Assembly (NCBI GenBank): GCA_030549495.1
Contig: JAUIRK010000953.1
Coordinates: 586,001 to 650,000 of the forward strand
Length of the DNA: 64,000 bases
Direction of reading: 5' to 3'
DNA from: Nectonema munidae
Lineage: Eukaryota > Nematomorpha > Nectonematoida > Nectonematidae
Shown here: piece after piece, positions 33,587-44,689 of the stretch
Position numbering within the stretch: the first letter of the stretch is position 1
Layout: each line of letters begins with the position of its first letter
The notes under the pieces: model-generated
Told to the model about the DNA's origin: nothing
Database searches by the model: none
Seen by the model: only the letters and a program-made list of their open reading frames with translations
Translations under genes and position numbers: made by a program

Positions 33587-33811
33587 GTGAGAAGCTGCAC
33601 CCCTTCCTTTCATTGAGAAAGCGAATATTTTATACTATGTGCTGACATTTAAATATAAAAATTTTGATCTCTAATTGGTTTAAATTTATGTCAATCAAGC
33701 AATAACTTAATTCAGATTAAAATCAAATGAGTGTTTTAAATTCTTTTTTTTCTTTCAAATCGATTAACTTATTTATTATTATTATACAATCAACAGTCTT
33801 ATCAAATTCGT

Positions 33812-33892
33812 TTGATACTGGGTTTCGATAACTCAAGGTCCGGGGTTCGATCCCGCATCAAACCTCCTTTCTTGATAGTTCGATACAAGCAG
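33812..33892 (+). repeat. tRNA-derived SINE, head only
   Basis: TTGATACTGGGTTTCGATAA is followed by GGGGTTCGATCCCGCATC and TAGTTCGATACAAGC. The usual tail is absent. Confidence 0.6.
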
Positions 33893-33899
33893 CTACCTT

Positions 33900-35300
33900 T
33901 ATCCCCTTACCTTTAAGAGTCAAAAGTTATAATCTTTGAATTGAGTTAAATTTGTTTTAAAGTTTTTTCCTAAATCGTCTTCTAAATTCTCACATTTTTA
34001 TGTCAAGATTAATTATTCTTAATTAAGCTCTTGACCATTTTAAATACTTTTTTAGTGATTTGTAAAGGTTCCGCCATAATTTTTCTGCCTTACATAAATT
34101 AAAAAAGGTTTTAAAAATTTTTTTTTAATAAACAGGCTGAAATACCTCTTTGAGGGAATGCTTTCTTGTCAAAACATACTATATTTATCATCCTAAAAAA
34201 TTTCCATGGTAATAAATTTTATCGTAGTAATTTTCGCCGTTTTTTTCAGTTTTCCTATTTTTGCCCTAGTACATTTCGTTCCATTTATTTTTTCACCTTA
34301 AGTTTTTTGTTTTTGATGTCCTTTTTATTCTATTATTTAATATTTTTTTTATAAATTAAAAAAATAATATGAAATAAAAAAAAATAAAAAACTAGGAATC
34401 TGCAAGGGCGAGGGAAAGTTTACTAGAGTGAAAAATAATATGACAAAAAATGGCATTTTAATATCAAATTTAATAATAGAAATTTTTTATTTTTTTTTTA
34501 CTAAAATTTTTCAAAGACAACATCTAACTTTAACAATGAAAAAAAATGGTATATTTTTACCTTTTCTAAATGAACAAGAAATATAAGATATATGGGATTA
34601 AAAAAATTTTTATTGATTGATTTTTTGACTGACAATTTTTACTTTGACTACAATAAATATGTTTTTTCTAACGCTAGGTAATCATTTGATGTCTAGTACT
34701 TCACAAAATTTCAATAACGACCTTGAAACTTATGTAAAACCATATTTAAATCAAGTCCTCTTATTTACTTAGTATTCAGTATTTCTGCAAGGACAGCTTT
34801 AAAAATGCCAAACCGTCATTGATATTCTATTTTAAAACAGCGCTGTAAATAATAAAATTTGGTTTTAAATTTAACATCTTAAAAATTCAATATATACAAA
34901 ACAAACAAACAGTAGCTTTTAAATTATATTCTTTCTCTATCAAAATGAAATACTTATTTGTTAATTTGGGCCGTTGATTCTTTAAATTTAAAATGGCAGG
35001 TTTGCTTCGTGTTTAGATTTGACTTTGGGGGTTGGGTGCCGGTTTTAAAATTTTAAGTGTGGCGCGGTTCGGCTATTTTTATTTTTATAAAATGCGGGGC
35101 AGGGCAGGTGTTTTTACAACACGCGTACGGCTCTAGTGTGTATGTGCTTTTAACTTTACACGACGTATTTTCAATTGTAAATATTGCAAGAATCGCCTTT
35201 CCTGACCAATAACTGTTGTGATAAACTAACCAATAACTGTTGTGAGCTGAAAACTTTGATAACTTTATGGCGAGTTATTGGTTTAAACAAAGCTACACTC
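33900..35300. other. AT-rich intronic DNA with a 22-bp tandem pair
   Basis: No exon is found. Near 35205-35256 the unit CCAATAACTGTTGTGA occurs twice in tandem. The stretch 34970-35130 is locally GC-richer (GGGTGCCGG, GCGGGGCAGGGCAGG), without a recognised element. Confidence 0.45.
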
Positions 35301-35304
35301 TAAC

Positions 35305-35400
35305 TCAGCGTTTGTCAACCGGTGTTCCCCGAAACTCTAGAGTACCGCCAAAGCTTGATATGTGTTCTGTGAGAAATTGTAAGAGTTTTTCATTTCAGAG
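35305..35400 (+). repeat. hAT left-end fragment
   Basis: CAGCGTTTGTCAACCGGTGT begins a stretch resembling Charlie-like hAT ends. No matching right end is seen before the hAT at 35554. Confidence 0.4.
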
Positions 35401-35553
35401 TCGTAATATGTATAAAATTTCCATATAAAATGGAAATATAAATAAAATAAAATAATTAAAAAAAAATTTCCACAATAAAATTCTATGATATTTTTTTAGT
35501 ACAGGTTCCTTGAAAGATATATTTATTCCCAAGGGTTTTGCGAAGGTAAAAAC

Positions 35554-37379
35554 TAGTGATGGGACGATACCAAAATTTTTAACGATTCCGATTCTACCCA
35601 ATTATCCCGATTCCCGATACGATTCCCATTCTTCGATAATAATTGTGCCTAGATATTCAAAAGCTTACTTAAAATATAAGTTCATACGGTTAAAAATCCC
35701 TTCTTGCAAATAAAGATTTACAATATGTTGAATATCAGTGCATTGAAAAAAACTCATAAATATTTTAGGGTTTCTTTTAGAAGGGCCTTCAAGCGCATAT
35801 GATCAATAAGTATTAAAAAGTTATCTCTAACGACTATTTCTACCAAATTTCGGCATTGTTAGGACTTTAAGAAAAGTCGTTAGAAAATTTTTGTAGTGTT
35901 GTTCATTACGCGATAAAAGATAGAGATTATGTTCATTACCTGAAAAATCTATCAATGGTTCTATTTTAATTAATAAAAGATGTAATGTTGAGTTCAAAAT
36001 GATAAAAAGAAACAATAAAAACAGTACATTTTAATTATAAAAAGCGTTTTTTCATTTCATTAATCGTAATGGAATTGGAGCACTCGCAAATTATAGTGCA
36101 AAAACATAAGCATCTCTCCAGTCATTGCTTCTAAACGATTTCTTTTTGGCGAGTATATATTCCAACCAACACTAAAAATTCGCTCGCTTTCTACCGAAGA
36201 AGGAGGAGCACATAAGTACTTTTTTGAAAAAAGAGCCAAACTTGGAAGTTCTTCTTTGTTCGCTTTCCACCATTCAAAAGGATTTTCATTGTTTCTGATA
36301 GGTTTATATTTCAAATATTTTGAAATTTCTGTTTTTACTTTTATTCTTGTTGCTGAAAATTGACCTGCTGTTGTAGGTTCAGTTTTTATATTGTTTGTTT
36401 CTTGTTCAGTTTTCATTTTTTTGATATCTGAAAAACACTTTTCAAAACTAAAATTAAAATCCATATTTTGCTCAACATCACTGCTGGTCGAATCTAAAGA
36501 ATATTATTTTTAGATCTAAAGAATATTTTCCTCATCATCACCGCATTCAAGACGAGCGTAATTGCGCCCAAATTTTTTCATAATTATATTGTAAACACAT
36601 TTTCTTTTATCGAGTTTCCATCTGATTTGGCATATACAAGAAAAAATCATTATAAAATAAAGCATTTTTAAAGAAATGTGTTTGAAAAAACGTAGAATCG
36701 TCATTAAAATGTTTGAATTCACGTAGTACACTTAAAAAATATTTAATAAAAGTAGAATTTTCATAACATACCAGATTGTTTAGCAAGTTTTTGAAAAACA
36801 AAAATTGATCAGCACATTTCAATAATTTTGAAAAATCTTTAGTACTTTTCATTGTTTCAATATTGATACCTATATTTTCGCACATAACTTTTAATCTTTC
36901 TGTTGCACAATTCAAAAATATGATAAATTTATTTCAAAAAGTAATTTTTAATATTAATTACATGGAGTTAGAATTAAGTTAAAGTTGGTAAAATTAAAAA
37001 ATAGAAGAGAAAACGTGAAAAAATGTCAGCGAGATAGAAGCACTAGTATTAGTACCAGAGAGTATTTTCATCAAAATGCATATTAAAGCTGCTTGTATCA
37101 ATCTACGGGTAATTTGCCTCGAGAAGACTGAACCCAAGACATTGGTGTAACAGGTTCAGCATTCTAACAACCCACACTCCTATTAAATACGGTACGTAAA
37201 CCTCTACAGAATGCAATCTTATGTTATAACTATTTATCCAACATTCTGTATATTTAAGAATCGTTTTGGTATCGGAATCGGGTTTAAATGATTCATCTCC
37301 GATGCCGATTTTCGATACTTTAAAAAACCTCGATATTCCGATTAATACGATACGATTCCGATTAATCGTCATATCACTA
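35554..37379 (-). mobile_element. hAT transposon relic, 1.8 kb, target duplication visible
   Basis: The termini are TAGTGATGGGACGATACC on the left and ATCGTCATATCACTA on the right, with iterated GATTCCGATT words at both ends. The flanks GTAAAAAC (35546-35553) and GTTAAAAC (37380-37387) match 7 of 8. The minus strand carries the 3' half of a transposase. At 1.8 kb it is internally shortened compared with a full-length hAT. Confidence 0.82.
36060..36915 (-). pseudogene. hAT transposase C-terminal region
   Basis: The intact part (36464-36060) ends in the hAT dimerisation motif: NPFEWWKANKEELPSLALFS, KKYLCAPPSSVESERIFSVG and IYSPKRNRLEAMTGEMLMFL. Upstream pieces (36915-36516) are in other frames. 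ZBED-type N-terminal finger and catalytic sequences are not recognised. At least two frame breaks lie upstream of the intact part, so it is not functional. Confidence 0.85.
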
Positions 37380-37389
37380 GTTAAAACGT

Positions 37390-40300
37390 TGGAACACGCT
37401 GCACTCTAACATGTTACTCACGAGCTTGTTAGTGACGTAATTAAATTTGTAATATATACATGTAAATAATAATATGAATGAAAAAATTGTGTAGTATAGT
37501 TAATTATTCATCCTAAGTAAAATGATTGACCATCTAAATTCCGAAAAATTGACCCAATTTTTGTATTTCAAATGTTCAAGTCTATTCTATGTTTTTTTCT
37601 TGAAATGGTCTAATTTGACCTGCATGCTAATCGCTTTTTATCTACTACATTTCGAAGACATTGCTTGAATCGTTTGAGAGACGCTTCTAGTAATGTGGCG
37701 AGAATATATCTTTCGCCCGCCCCGTGTTCACGTTAGCATAGTTAGTTGCTCTAAGTGTTTCATGTGCTCACAGCCAGTAAGTAGTGCATGATGATACTTG
37801 TGTATTGTAGCGATGGCAAAATACAAATAAATGCCTTGATTGTTCGCTCCTTCCTATCACCCTGCTTCCCATTTTCATCGTATCAATCTGATCCATTGCA
37901 CTCTGACGAAGTTCGTTCTGAATATCGTCATTGTTTCTCCCCTGTGTATGTTGCGTAGGTACATGTTTTGAATCGGTGTAAAACAATGGCATGCCGCATT
38001 CGTTTTAAGCTATATTGATGTTTCATCCTCATTTTATACACAAACATACACGTGTATTTCTTCAGAGTAAAGAGAGCCGGCGTTTAAAATAACTAACAAC
38101 GGTTGAATAGATCATGGCAATTTGATGAAGTAGGTAATGTTCTGTCTGGCACTACTGACACTCACAATTTAATTACTTCACTTTATTTTTTTATCATATA
38201 GGTAGATTTCTTTCTCTTACTAATTACTATTTCTTGTGAGAACAAGTCTATTCCTTTTTGCCATGTGAGTTTTTCGCTGTGTTATGGACACTTTCATTGG
38301 TTGATCTCCTCTTCTACGTGAAGTAGTTTTTGTCTTTTGTTGTGATTTGCTGTTGCTAACTTATCAAACTAATCTTTTTAAACTCATCTAATTTTATTAA
38401 ATAAACATCATTTCACAAGTCACTAATATAGGAGGGCAGCATAGAGGAGGAAAGAGCATTTTTTTAATGATGTTGTAAGTGTATTGACTTAATGCACACT
38501 GGGGAAAATGATTGCTTTTGATTTAATTTTTGTCACATTTTTGTAAGGAATTTTTCGGAAAATTAAATCTCATCATTTTTTCATGTTTTATGCATTAATT
38601 TGTTAGAGAATTATATACTGAATGAGAATATGCAAGCAAAAATTAAATTTTTATTTCAAAAATTTTGCGGTCAATCTTTAAAATGATAAATTTTGACTTC
38701 CGGGAAAAATTGAGAAACACTTTTTTTCGCAAAAAATAACTTACAAAATTGAAATCAGCGTATTTTTATCTACCAGAAGATATTTAAACATTTTTGAAAA
38801 ATTTTGTTATGACCGTTTTTATATCAGCGAAGCTCAGGCACCGTTTGTATCCTTTTTTCTTTGAGTGGACCTTGAATTCCAGTACCAATGATCTTTGAGG
38901 GTAAGAATTATTTTTGGGTATCCAGATTATTCCAAACAACTAAAGTCATTAAAATGTTTTCTTTTTTTGCGCTTAAGCTACGAATTTTCGTTAGAAAAGG
39001 ATAAAGAACACTTTTTATATAAGCCTTAAAAACTTGGTTCACCTTCTTTTCAACTTTTAAAAAATTGGGTTCATTCTCGTGAAATAAATCGACTAATTTA
39101 TTGAATAGAATTTACAAGAAAACCCTGCTTCTAACTGTTTAATGTGAAAGATATTCATACTACACGATCATTGATTTCTTAAACGTTTAACATTGAAAGA
39201 ATGAATTTCTTTTTTTTCCTGTCTTTACTTTTTCGTAGTTGAGTTGGTGTATTTTAATTCTTGAGGAATATACCTTGTCTTAAGTGTATAATAAATTTTG
39301 ATCTGTTATTATTTTTAAAAGAATAGTTTTATAATTAAAAATACTTCCTTCAAAATCACATTTTCTTACACATATATGTTTAAATGAATTTGCCTTAAAG
39401 ACTCAAAAGTTTTGAATCAATAAAATTACAACTTAGAAAATTAATTCCGGCATCTACACTTTTATGTGGCCCACTATGTAGAAGGGAATTATTAGATACG
39501 GCCCCCATTCATGAAAAAGTTTGCCGAACCCTGGATTAAATCTTAAAATTAAGGCAAGTTACAAGTTCAAAAAATTTATATTAAAAAAAGTTTACATTTA
39601 CTAATTTGAAATGCCATTCACAAATCATTCAATCTCCTCGATTTCCTCAGATCTAATATCCTTTTTGATGAATACAAATCATGCATTCATTCATTCATTC
39701 ATTCATTCATTCTATTGTTCGTTATGCCTTTTCCTTTGAAACTGCTTTTCTATCTAGTAGGCAAGGCATCATGCTCACATGCTCATCACAGTTTTTGGCC
39801 AATTTTTCTAGCACTTTCTCGCATTCCTTCGTTACACCTTTTTACTAATGGCATTCATTACCTTCACCCTTTTTGAGCTGCGAGGCAGTATGATTCATCA
39901 TTCCTTCAACTTGTTGCAGGATATACCATGACTTTGCACGTGTAGACAGACAACTTTACACTTTCTCCTCTCTCCCCTTACCACATTTTAAAAGTAAATT
40001 CTCTCTACATTATTTCTCCCCTGCTTCAATTGTATGTACCACTGTGCAATCATTCCTGGCAAAACTCCACTCCAGCGATAAACCGAATCATTCTAAGATT
40101 TTACCAATTCCTTTCATGCTTTTCGTAATAAGACGCTCATCTATTCCAGTGTTTATCGAACAAAGGAATTCCCTTTTCGAGGAACAGAGTTTTCGTGGGT
40201 CTAGCTGGGGACCTTGGAAGCAATATAACTACCAATATCCTAAGAATTTATATATTACAATATTGATTTCACTTTTTTATAATTTAAATACAGGAAACCC

Positions 40301-40390
40301 TCTGAGATACGCCCAATCATCCAGTCACATTTAAAAAGTCGTATTTGGGAGGAGACGTTTTTCAAAAATTATGTTTTTTTTGATAAAGGT
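37390..40390. other. Intronic DNA, repeats only
   Basis: No exon is found. An (ATTC)n run lies near 39688-39713. A hAT right-end fragment, AAGTTTGCCGAACCCTGG, lies near 39517-39534. The stretch 39760-40210 is less AT-rich and contains scattered acceptor-like tracts, but no convincing open exon. Confidence 0.45.
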
Positions 40391-40396
40391 AAATAA

Positions 40397-40537
40397 TGTA
40401 CTGTGAGGTGTTTTCATCGAGAAGGCACAATTACACCGCTTGTATCGAACTATGAGTAAGTAGGCTTGATGTGGGATTGAAGCCAAGACCTTGAATTATC
40501 GAAACCCAGTACCTAACCAACCTTACTCACGCCCCAG
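40397..40537 (-). repeat. tRNA-derived SINE, full length
   Basis: Read on the minus strand it has GGTTGGTTAGGTACTGGG with GGCTTCAATCCC as the B-box region, then the tail GCGGTGTAATTGTGCCTTCT and CGATGAAAACACCTC. It matches the copy at 32930. Confidence 0.7.
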
Positions 40538-41164
40538 GGTTAAAGACCCAAAGGGTTTAAGGATAACGTCATGATAGTATTATAACTTGTTTCTTTTTTA
40601 TATATAAAACATAATATGATTAAATATGCATAAAATTAACATAAAAATCAATTCTATTGAAATGGAAAATTTTAAAAAGTGAAAATTTATTGAAAAGAAT
40701 ACTAATTTTAATTAATATTAAAAAAACTTATTATCATGTGATAAATAGAAATAAACATGTATTTGCTATACATAATATATCAACATTTTAAATTAATGTC
40801 GTATGTGAGGGATTAGACGAGTCTTTTAAGCGGGGTATAATTAATGTAAATATTATTTGTGTATAAATAAAGTCGTATTTTTGAGGAAGTCGTATTTCAG
40901 CAACTTGCCAGATAACAAAAGTTCAAACCAACTTTAAAATTGCGGTTTTATTTCACGAAAACAATATGATTGGCTTAAATGTTTATGTAATATATAATAC
41001 TAATACTAATATGACGATTTTTTTGGAAATTTTTACTTATTTGTTTAAAAATTTTAACTGTTTTCAATATTTCTATTAATGATATATATTTTTCATGATA
41101 TATATATATCGATTCTTTGATTACACAATTTTATTTTGATTATTTGACAAATATATTATTTAAA
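40538..41164. other. AT-rich intronic DNA
   Basis: Nothing recognised. Confidence 0.5.
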
Positions 41165-41270
41165 ATAACTTTTCTAACATCGTCTCCCCGAATGAGGTAT
41201 ATCAAATCTTACATCTAGCAGAATATGAACAGAAAGTTGAACATTGTCTGCTTTGTCATTTGTACATGGA
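41165..41270 (-). repeat. Dispersed repeat, inverted copy of 4915-5010
   Basis: The reverse complement contains TTCAACTTTCTGTTCATA, TTCTGCTAGATGTAAG and GGAGACGATGTTAG in the same order as near 4950. It is slightly longer here and starts ATTCCATGTACAAATGA. Confidence 0.55.
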
Positions 41271-41490
41271 ATAAATAAATTATATACTATAGAATATATA
41301 TTATAAAACTTAACTATAAAAGTAATCTATGTTAATTTTTATACATAATATTGTATATCTTTGAAGTTGGTAGTCGGTAGAGTCGGAAATTTAAAATAAC
41401 ATGCGTCGGAGATAAAATTTAAAAGTGGGGGTTCTATTTTTTTTTATTTTAAAGGAAGAAAAATATAATGGTAATTTTTATAATCATATG

Positions 41491-41790
41491 GCCAGTTCCG
41501 GTTCTACCAAGTGCGGGGCCTGTAGCAGATCGATTAAATGTACAAATGATAGTCAGGAAGTAAAATTTTTTTAATAAAATTGATCTAAATTCTACAAAAA
41601 AGATAAAAACCACCAAATTCAAGAGCAAAAATTTATTTTAAGGAGGAAATATAAAAGAAGAATTGAAGAAAACTAAAAGATATTACAAAAAGTCAAAAAA
41701 AAAATTTTTTCAACTAAGCGCGATGCCTGTAGCAGCTGCAACATCTACTACTATGTTAATCCGGGACTGGTGGAGGCTGTCAACACTGAT
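41491..41790. mobile_element. Possible hAT-like MITE
   Basis: CCAGTTCCGG on the left and CCGGGACTGG on the right are near-inverse. Each is followed inward by GCCTGTAGCAG in direct orientation. Target duplications are poor, so the class is uncertain. Confidence 0.3.
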
Positions 41791-42394
41791 ATACGGATCA
41801 CTATAATTTTCTACTCTCCACCTAAAATTCTTTATGGCTTATTTTGACATTTTGAAAGTTATTTTGCGCAATATTGCATTAGTAGATCAAACTAATGAGT
41901 TACTTAAGAGTTACAGGACTTTATGCATAATGGAGTTGTAATTTAATTCTTTTGTTGAAAGTTTTCGAATAACGAAAATTTCTTCAGCAAGATTTCAATA
42001 ATAGCATTCAATTCTAAAAAAAATTCTCTATACCGATGATAAAAAGAATATTTCTTAGAGTTAATTCGGCACTGCATATAGCGTGGCCACTCTTTAGTAT
42101 AAAGCAGAAGTGATAGTTGGATTTAAGTATTTGGAATTGGAGTCAGGTTTTAGTAAATATTTTGAGTCTTAATCATAGTCGGATATTTTCGCTCTTGCTC
42201 CACAATTCTAATTGGCCCTTAAATCTTGTTATTTCATTAAAATTGTAATCTCTCGTTGAAAAAAATGATTTTTTAAAGTGAGTCCGAAAAGTGTTCACAT
42301 GATTAATAATGAGCGGATTTTTTTTAATTTCGCAGCGTAATGCTGCTGATGACTTCATGACCAGGTTTCCTCGTATGCAATATCAATGTGTTAA

Positions 42395-42526
42395 CGCATT
42401 AAGTCCCACTGTTCCCATTTGGGAACATAAGTAATTTCATCTTCGTCTGCTTTTTTCAATGACTTTGAATATATCTCGTCTGCGTTTTTTTAAATATTGT
42501 CTGATTTCTTTTTTGCACTTAACGGG
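42395..42526 (-). mobile_element. piggyBac-type MITE, copy E
   Basis: TTAA lies on both sides (42391-42394 and 42527-42530). In reverse complement it begins CCCGTTAAGTGCA, has AAATCAGACAATATTT, ACGCAGACGAGATAT and GCAGACGAAGATGAAATT, then the palindrome GTTCCCAAATGGGAAC, and ends GTGGGACTTAATGCG. Confidence 0.75.
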
Positions 42527-42583
42527 TTAAGGAAAGAGCAATTCAAGATGTTCTAATTCGGTACTCTGTCTCCTCCATTTTAA

Positions 42584-42701
42584 CCCTTTCGTGACCAGAA
42601 AAATCAGACGAAGCAGAAGATTCATATACAAAACTATTTGAAAAAGCAGACGAAGGTAAAATTGTTTATGTATCATATATGATACACTGGTCACGAAAGG
42701 G
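42584..42701 (+). mobile_element. piggyBac-type MITE, copy B
   Basis: The left TTAA is at 42580-42583. The ends CCCTTTCGTGACCAG and CTGGTCACGAAAGGG are perfect inverse repeats. Where other copies have the palindrome GTTCCCAAATGGGAAC, this copy has GTATCATATATGATAC. The right target copy has changed to TAAT. Confidence 0.75.
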
Positions 42702-42742
42702 TAATGAGAATAAAGAAAATTTACGGAGTATTTACCTTTTAA

Positions 42743-42864
42743 CGCTATGAGGACCAGATTTTTTAAGACTAATTGTCTGCTTTCTTTTTCAATTCAATTT
42801 TATATACTTAAAGCAGATGATTTTCATTTCATTGTTCATGCGTGTCACACTGGTCCTCAAAGGG
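42743..42864 (+). mobile_element. piggyBac-type MITE, copy F
   Basis: TTAA lies on both sides (42739-42742 and 42865-42868). The ends are CGCTATGAGGACCAG and CTGGTCCTCAAAGGG, and the interior is like copy A. Confidence 0.75.
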
Positions 42865-42868
42865 TTAA

Positions 42869-42980
42869 CTCGTTAACCACCAGAATAATCAGACGATATC
42901 TTATGTAAAGCAGACGATTTGTATTAAAAAGCATTAATAAAAGCAGACGATCATATTTTCATAACGCAACCCCATTTAAG
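42869..42980 (+). mobile_element. piggyBac-type MITE, copy G, right end lost
   Basis: It shares the TTAA at 42865-42868 with copy F. It starts CTCGTTAACCACCAG and has AATCAGACGATATCTTATG, then AAAGCAGACGATTTGTATT and AAAGCAGACGATCATATT. The palindrome and right terminus are missing or scrambled. Confidence 0.6.
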
Positions 42981-42984
42981 AAAG

Positions 42985-44625
42985 CAAAGAACGTTAATCA
43001 GCATCATAATACTAATGTTGATGAAGTTCACGTTATCAGTAGTTCATTTAATTAGTATTCTTGGGCTATTGATCGTATTTATGGCATGAATAGGGTTTGC
43101 GAATCGATGATGATGAGTGGGGGTCAGTAAACGTATAATTTTCTCGAAGCTCGCAAATCTATACATAATTTATTTCATTTCTTCTTGCTGCGTTGAGATC
43201 AAAAATTCATTCAGTCACGTCCTAGGTAAGGTGAGTTTGCTCGTATTCAAAGCCAGTGTGATGAGTGTAGTATTTAAAACTGAAAAAGCACACACTGGCA
43301 TCCTTTTAGTGGTCTTTTATCTTTCCACAAGCCACTTTTCTCAGCAATGCTAAATATTCTAAATTTTAAATAGAGAAAGTGTTCGAGGTAGATAAATAAT
43401 AATAATTATAGCAAGCGATTAACTTCGTTTAAGGAAAAAGTTTCATTATTAAATACTCAAACAAATTCACCTTTGAAGGACACTATAAATCACGGGTGGC
43501 AGATGAAATAAAATATTTTGCCATAAGTCATATGAAAATTTATTCAAAACAAAAGCTGGCTTCTTATTTTCCAAAAACAATGTCTGAAAGTCTTAAAATT
43601 TTTCATTTAAGCATCTTTACTTGTAACACGAAACTTGCTAATTCTTCGTTGCTAGCATATTTTTAATTATTATTATAGTTAGTCACAAGAAGATTTAACG
43701 CTAAAAGGACACTACTAACTAAATCTTTGTTTGACGCGTTTTGAATTTCTTTCTTTGATTTCTGTGTTTTATGCGATTAAATATTAAAATGTTCACAGCT
43801 CCAATATTCTTATACAACACTTTCATTGTCATTTCATTTATTTTTTTCTTAAATAAAAACTTATATATCAAACTTTGTTTCAAATGTTATTTCAGTAAAA
43901 AAATATCTTTTTTGTCTCTTTTTTCAATTGTACTTTCTTCATTTTGTGTCAATGACGCTTTTAGGCGATTTGATAATTCGTCGTTCCAGTGTTATTATTA
44001 GTTAAATTCCAGTCTGGTCCTATTTAATTATATATTATATATTATATTATTAACTTTCTTTTCACCATCTAAAATACATTAGAAAATTATATTTCGATAC
44101 TTAAAAAGAAGTGATTCGTACACCTAAATTTTATTGGATACCGCCCAGATTCCCACTCCTATCCCTTTAAATCTTCGACTCCGCCACTCTGGTTAATAGT
44201 TATTCATCTAGCTTTGTCGCATTCAGCCTATCGTCCTTACGATGAACTCAAAGGGACGTAGATGGGATTTCAAAGTATATATTAATTTCTTTTCAAGTTT
44301 CAGGTATTAATTTTCACTGATATGCTTAAAAAGTTGATAAATATATCTTTCTACTGAAAAAAAGAATAAGCTTGTTTAACTTTTTAGAAAATATTGACTG
44401 AAAAACATATTGTTCCATTTTCAGCAAAGCATCTTTGCGAAATAAGCTTTTTTAACAGCTGTTGCGATAAAAACCAAGCAATCAAATCAATAGGAAGTTC
44501 AGAGTAACATTTGCATCATGTGCTGTCTTCTTTAATAAAGCTAAACTTAACGAACCTGTGAGTATCTTGAGGCGCATAAATAGGAACGCTCCTTTTCCAA
44601 TATCTTTTATAGTTGTAGTACCTCA
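42985..44625. other. Intronic DNA, no feature supported
   Basis: A tandem donor-like GTAAGGTGAG occurs at about 43225, but the possible exon before it has an in-frame stop in the required phase. The rest is AT-rich without recognisable repeats. Confidence 0.4.
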
Positions 44626-44631
44626 CTTTAA

Positions 44632-44685
44632 CGAATTAATTCCTTCATGGTGAAATTCGTTATGCGAGGTATTCCTTTAATTGTC
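44632..44685. repeat. Short inverted repeat (pogo/mariner-like solo hairpin)
   Basis: TACCTCACTTTAACGAATT and AAATTCGTTATGCGAGGTA face each other across about 15 bp. The sequence resembles ACCTCGxxxAACGAA ends of Tc1/mariner or pogo elements brought close together by internal deletion. Confidence 0.4.
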
Positions 44686-44689
44686 GATG

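Noticed and set aside
43195-43232. Short exon before a tandem donor GTAAGGTGAG
   Set aside because: In the phase required by the exon ending at 33586, the frame meets a TAG before the donor.
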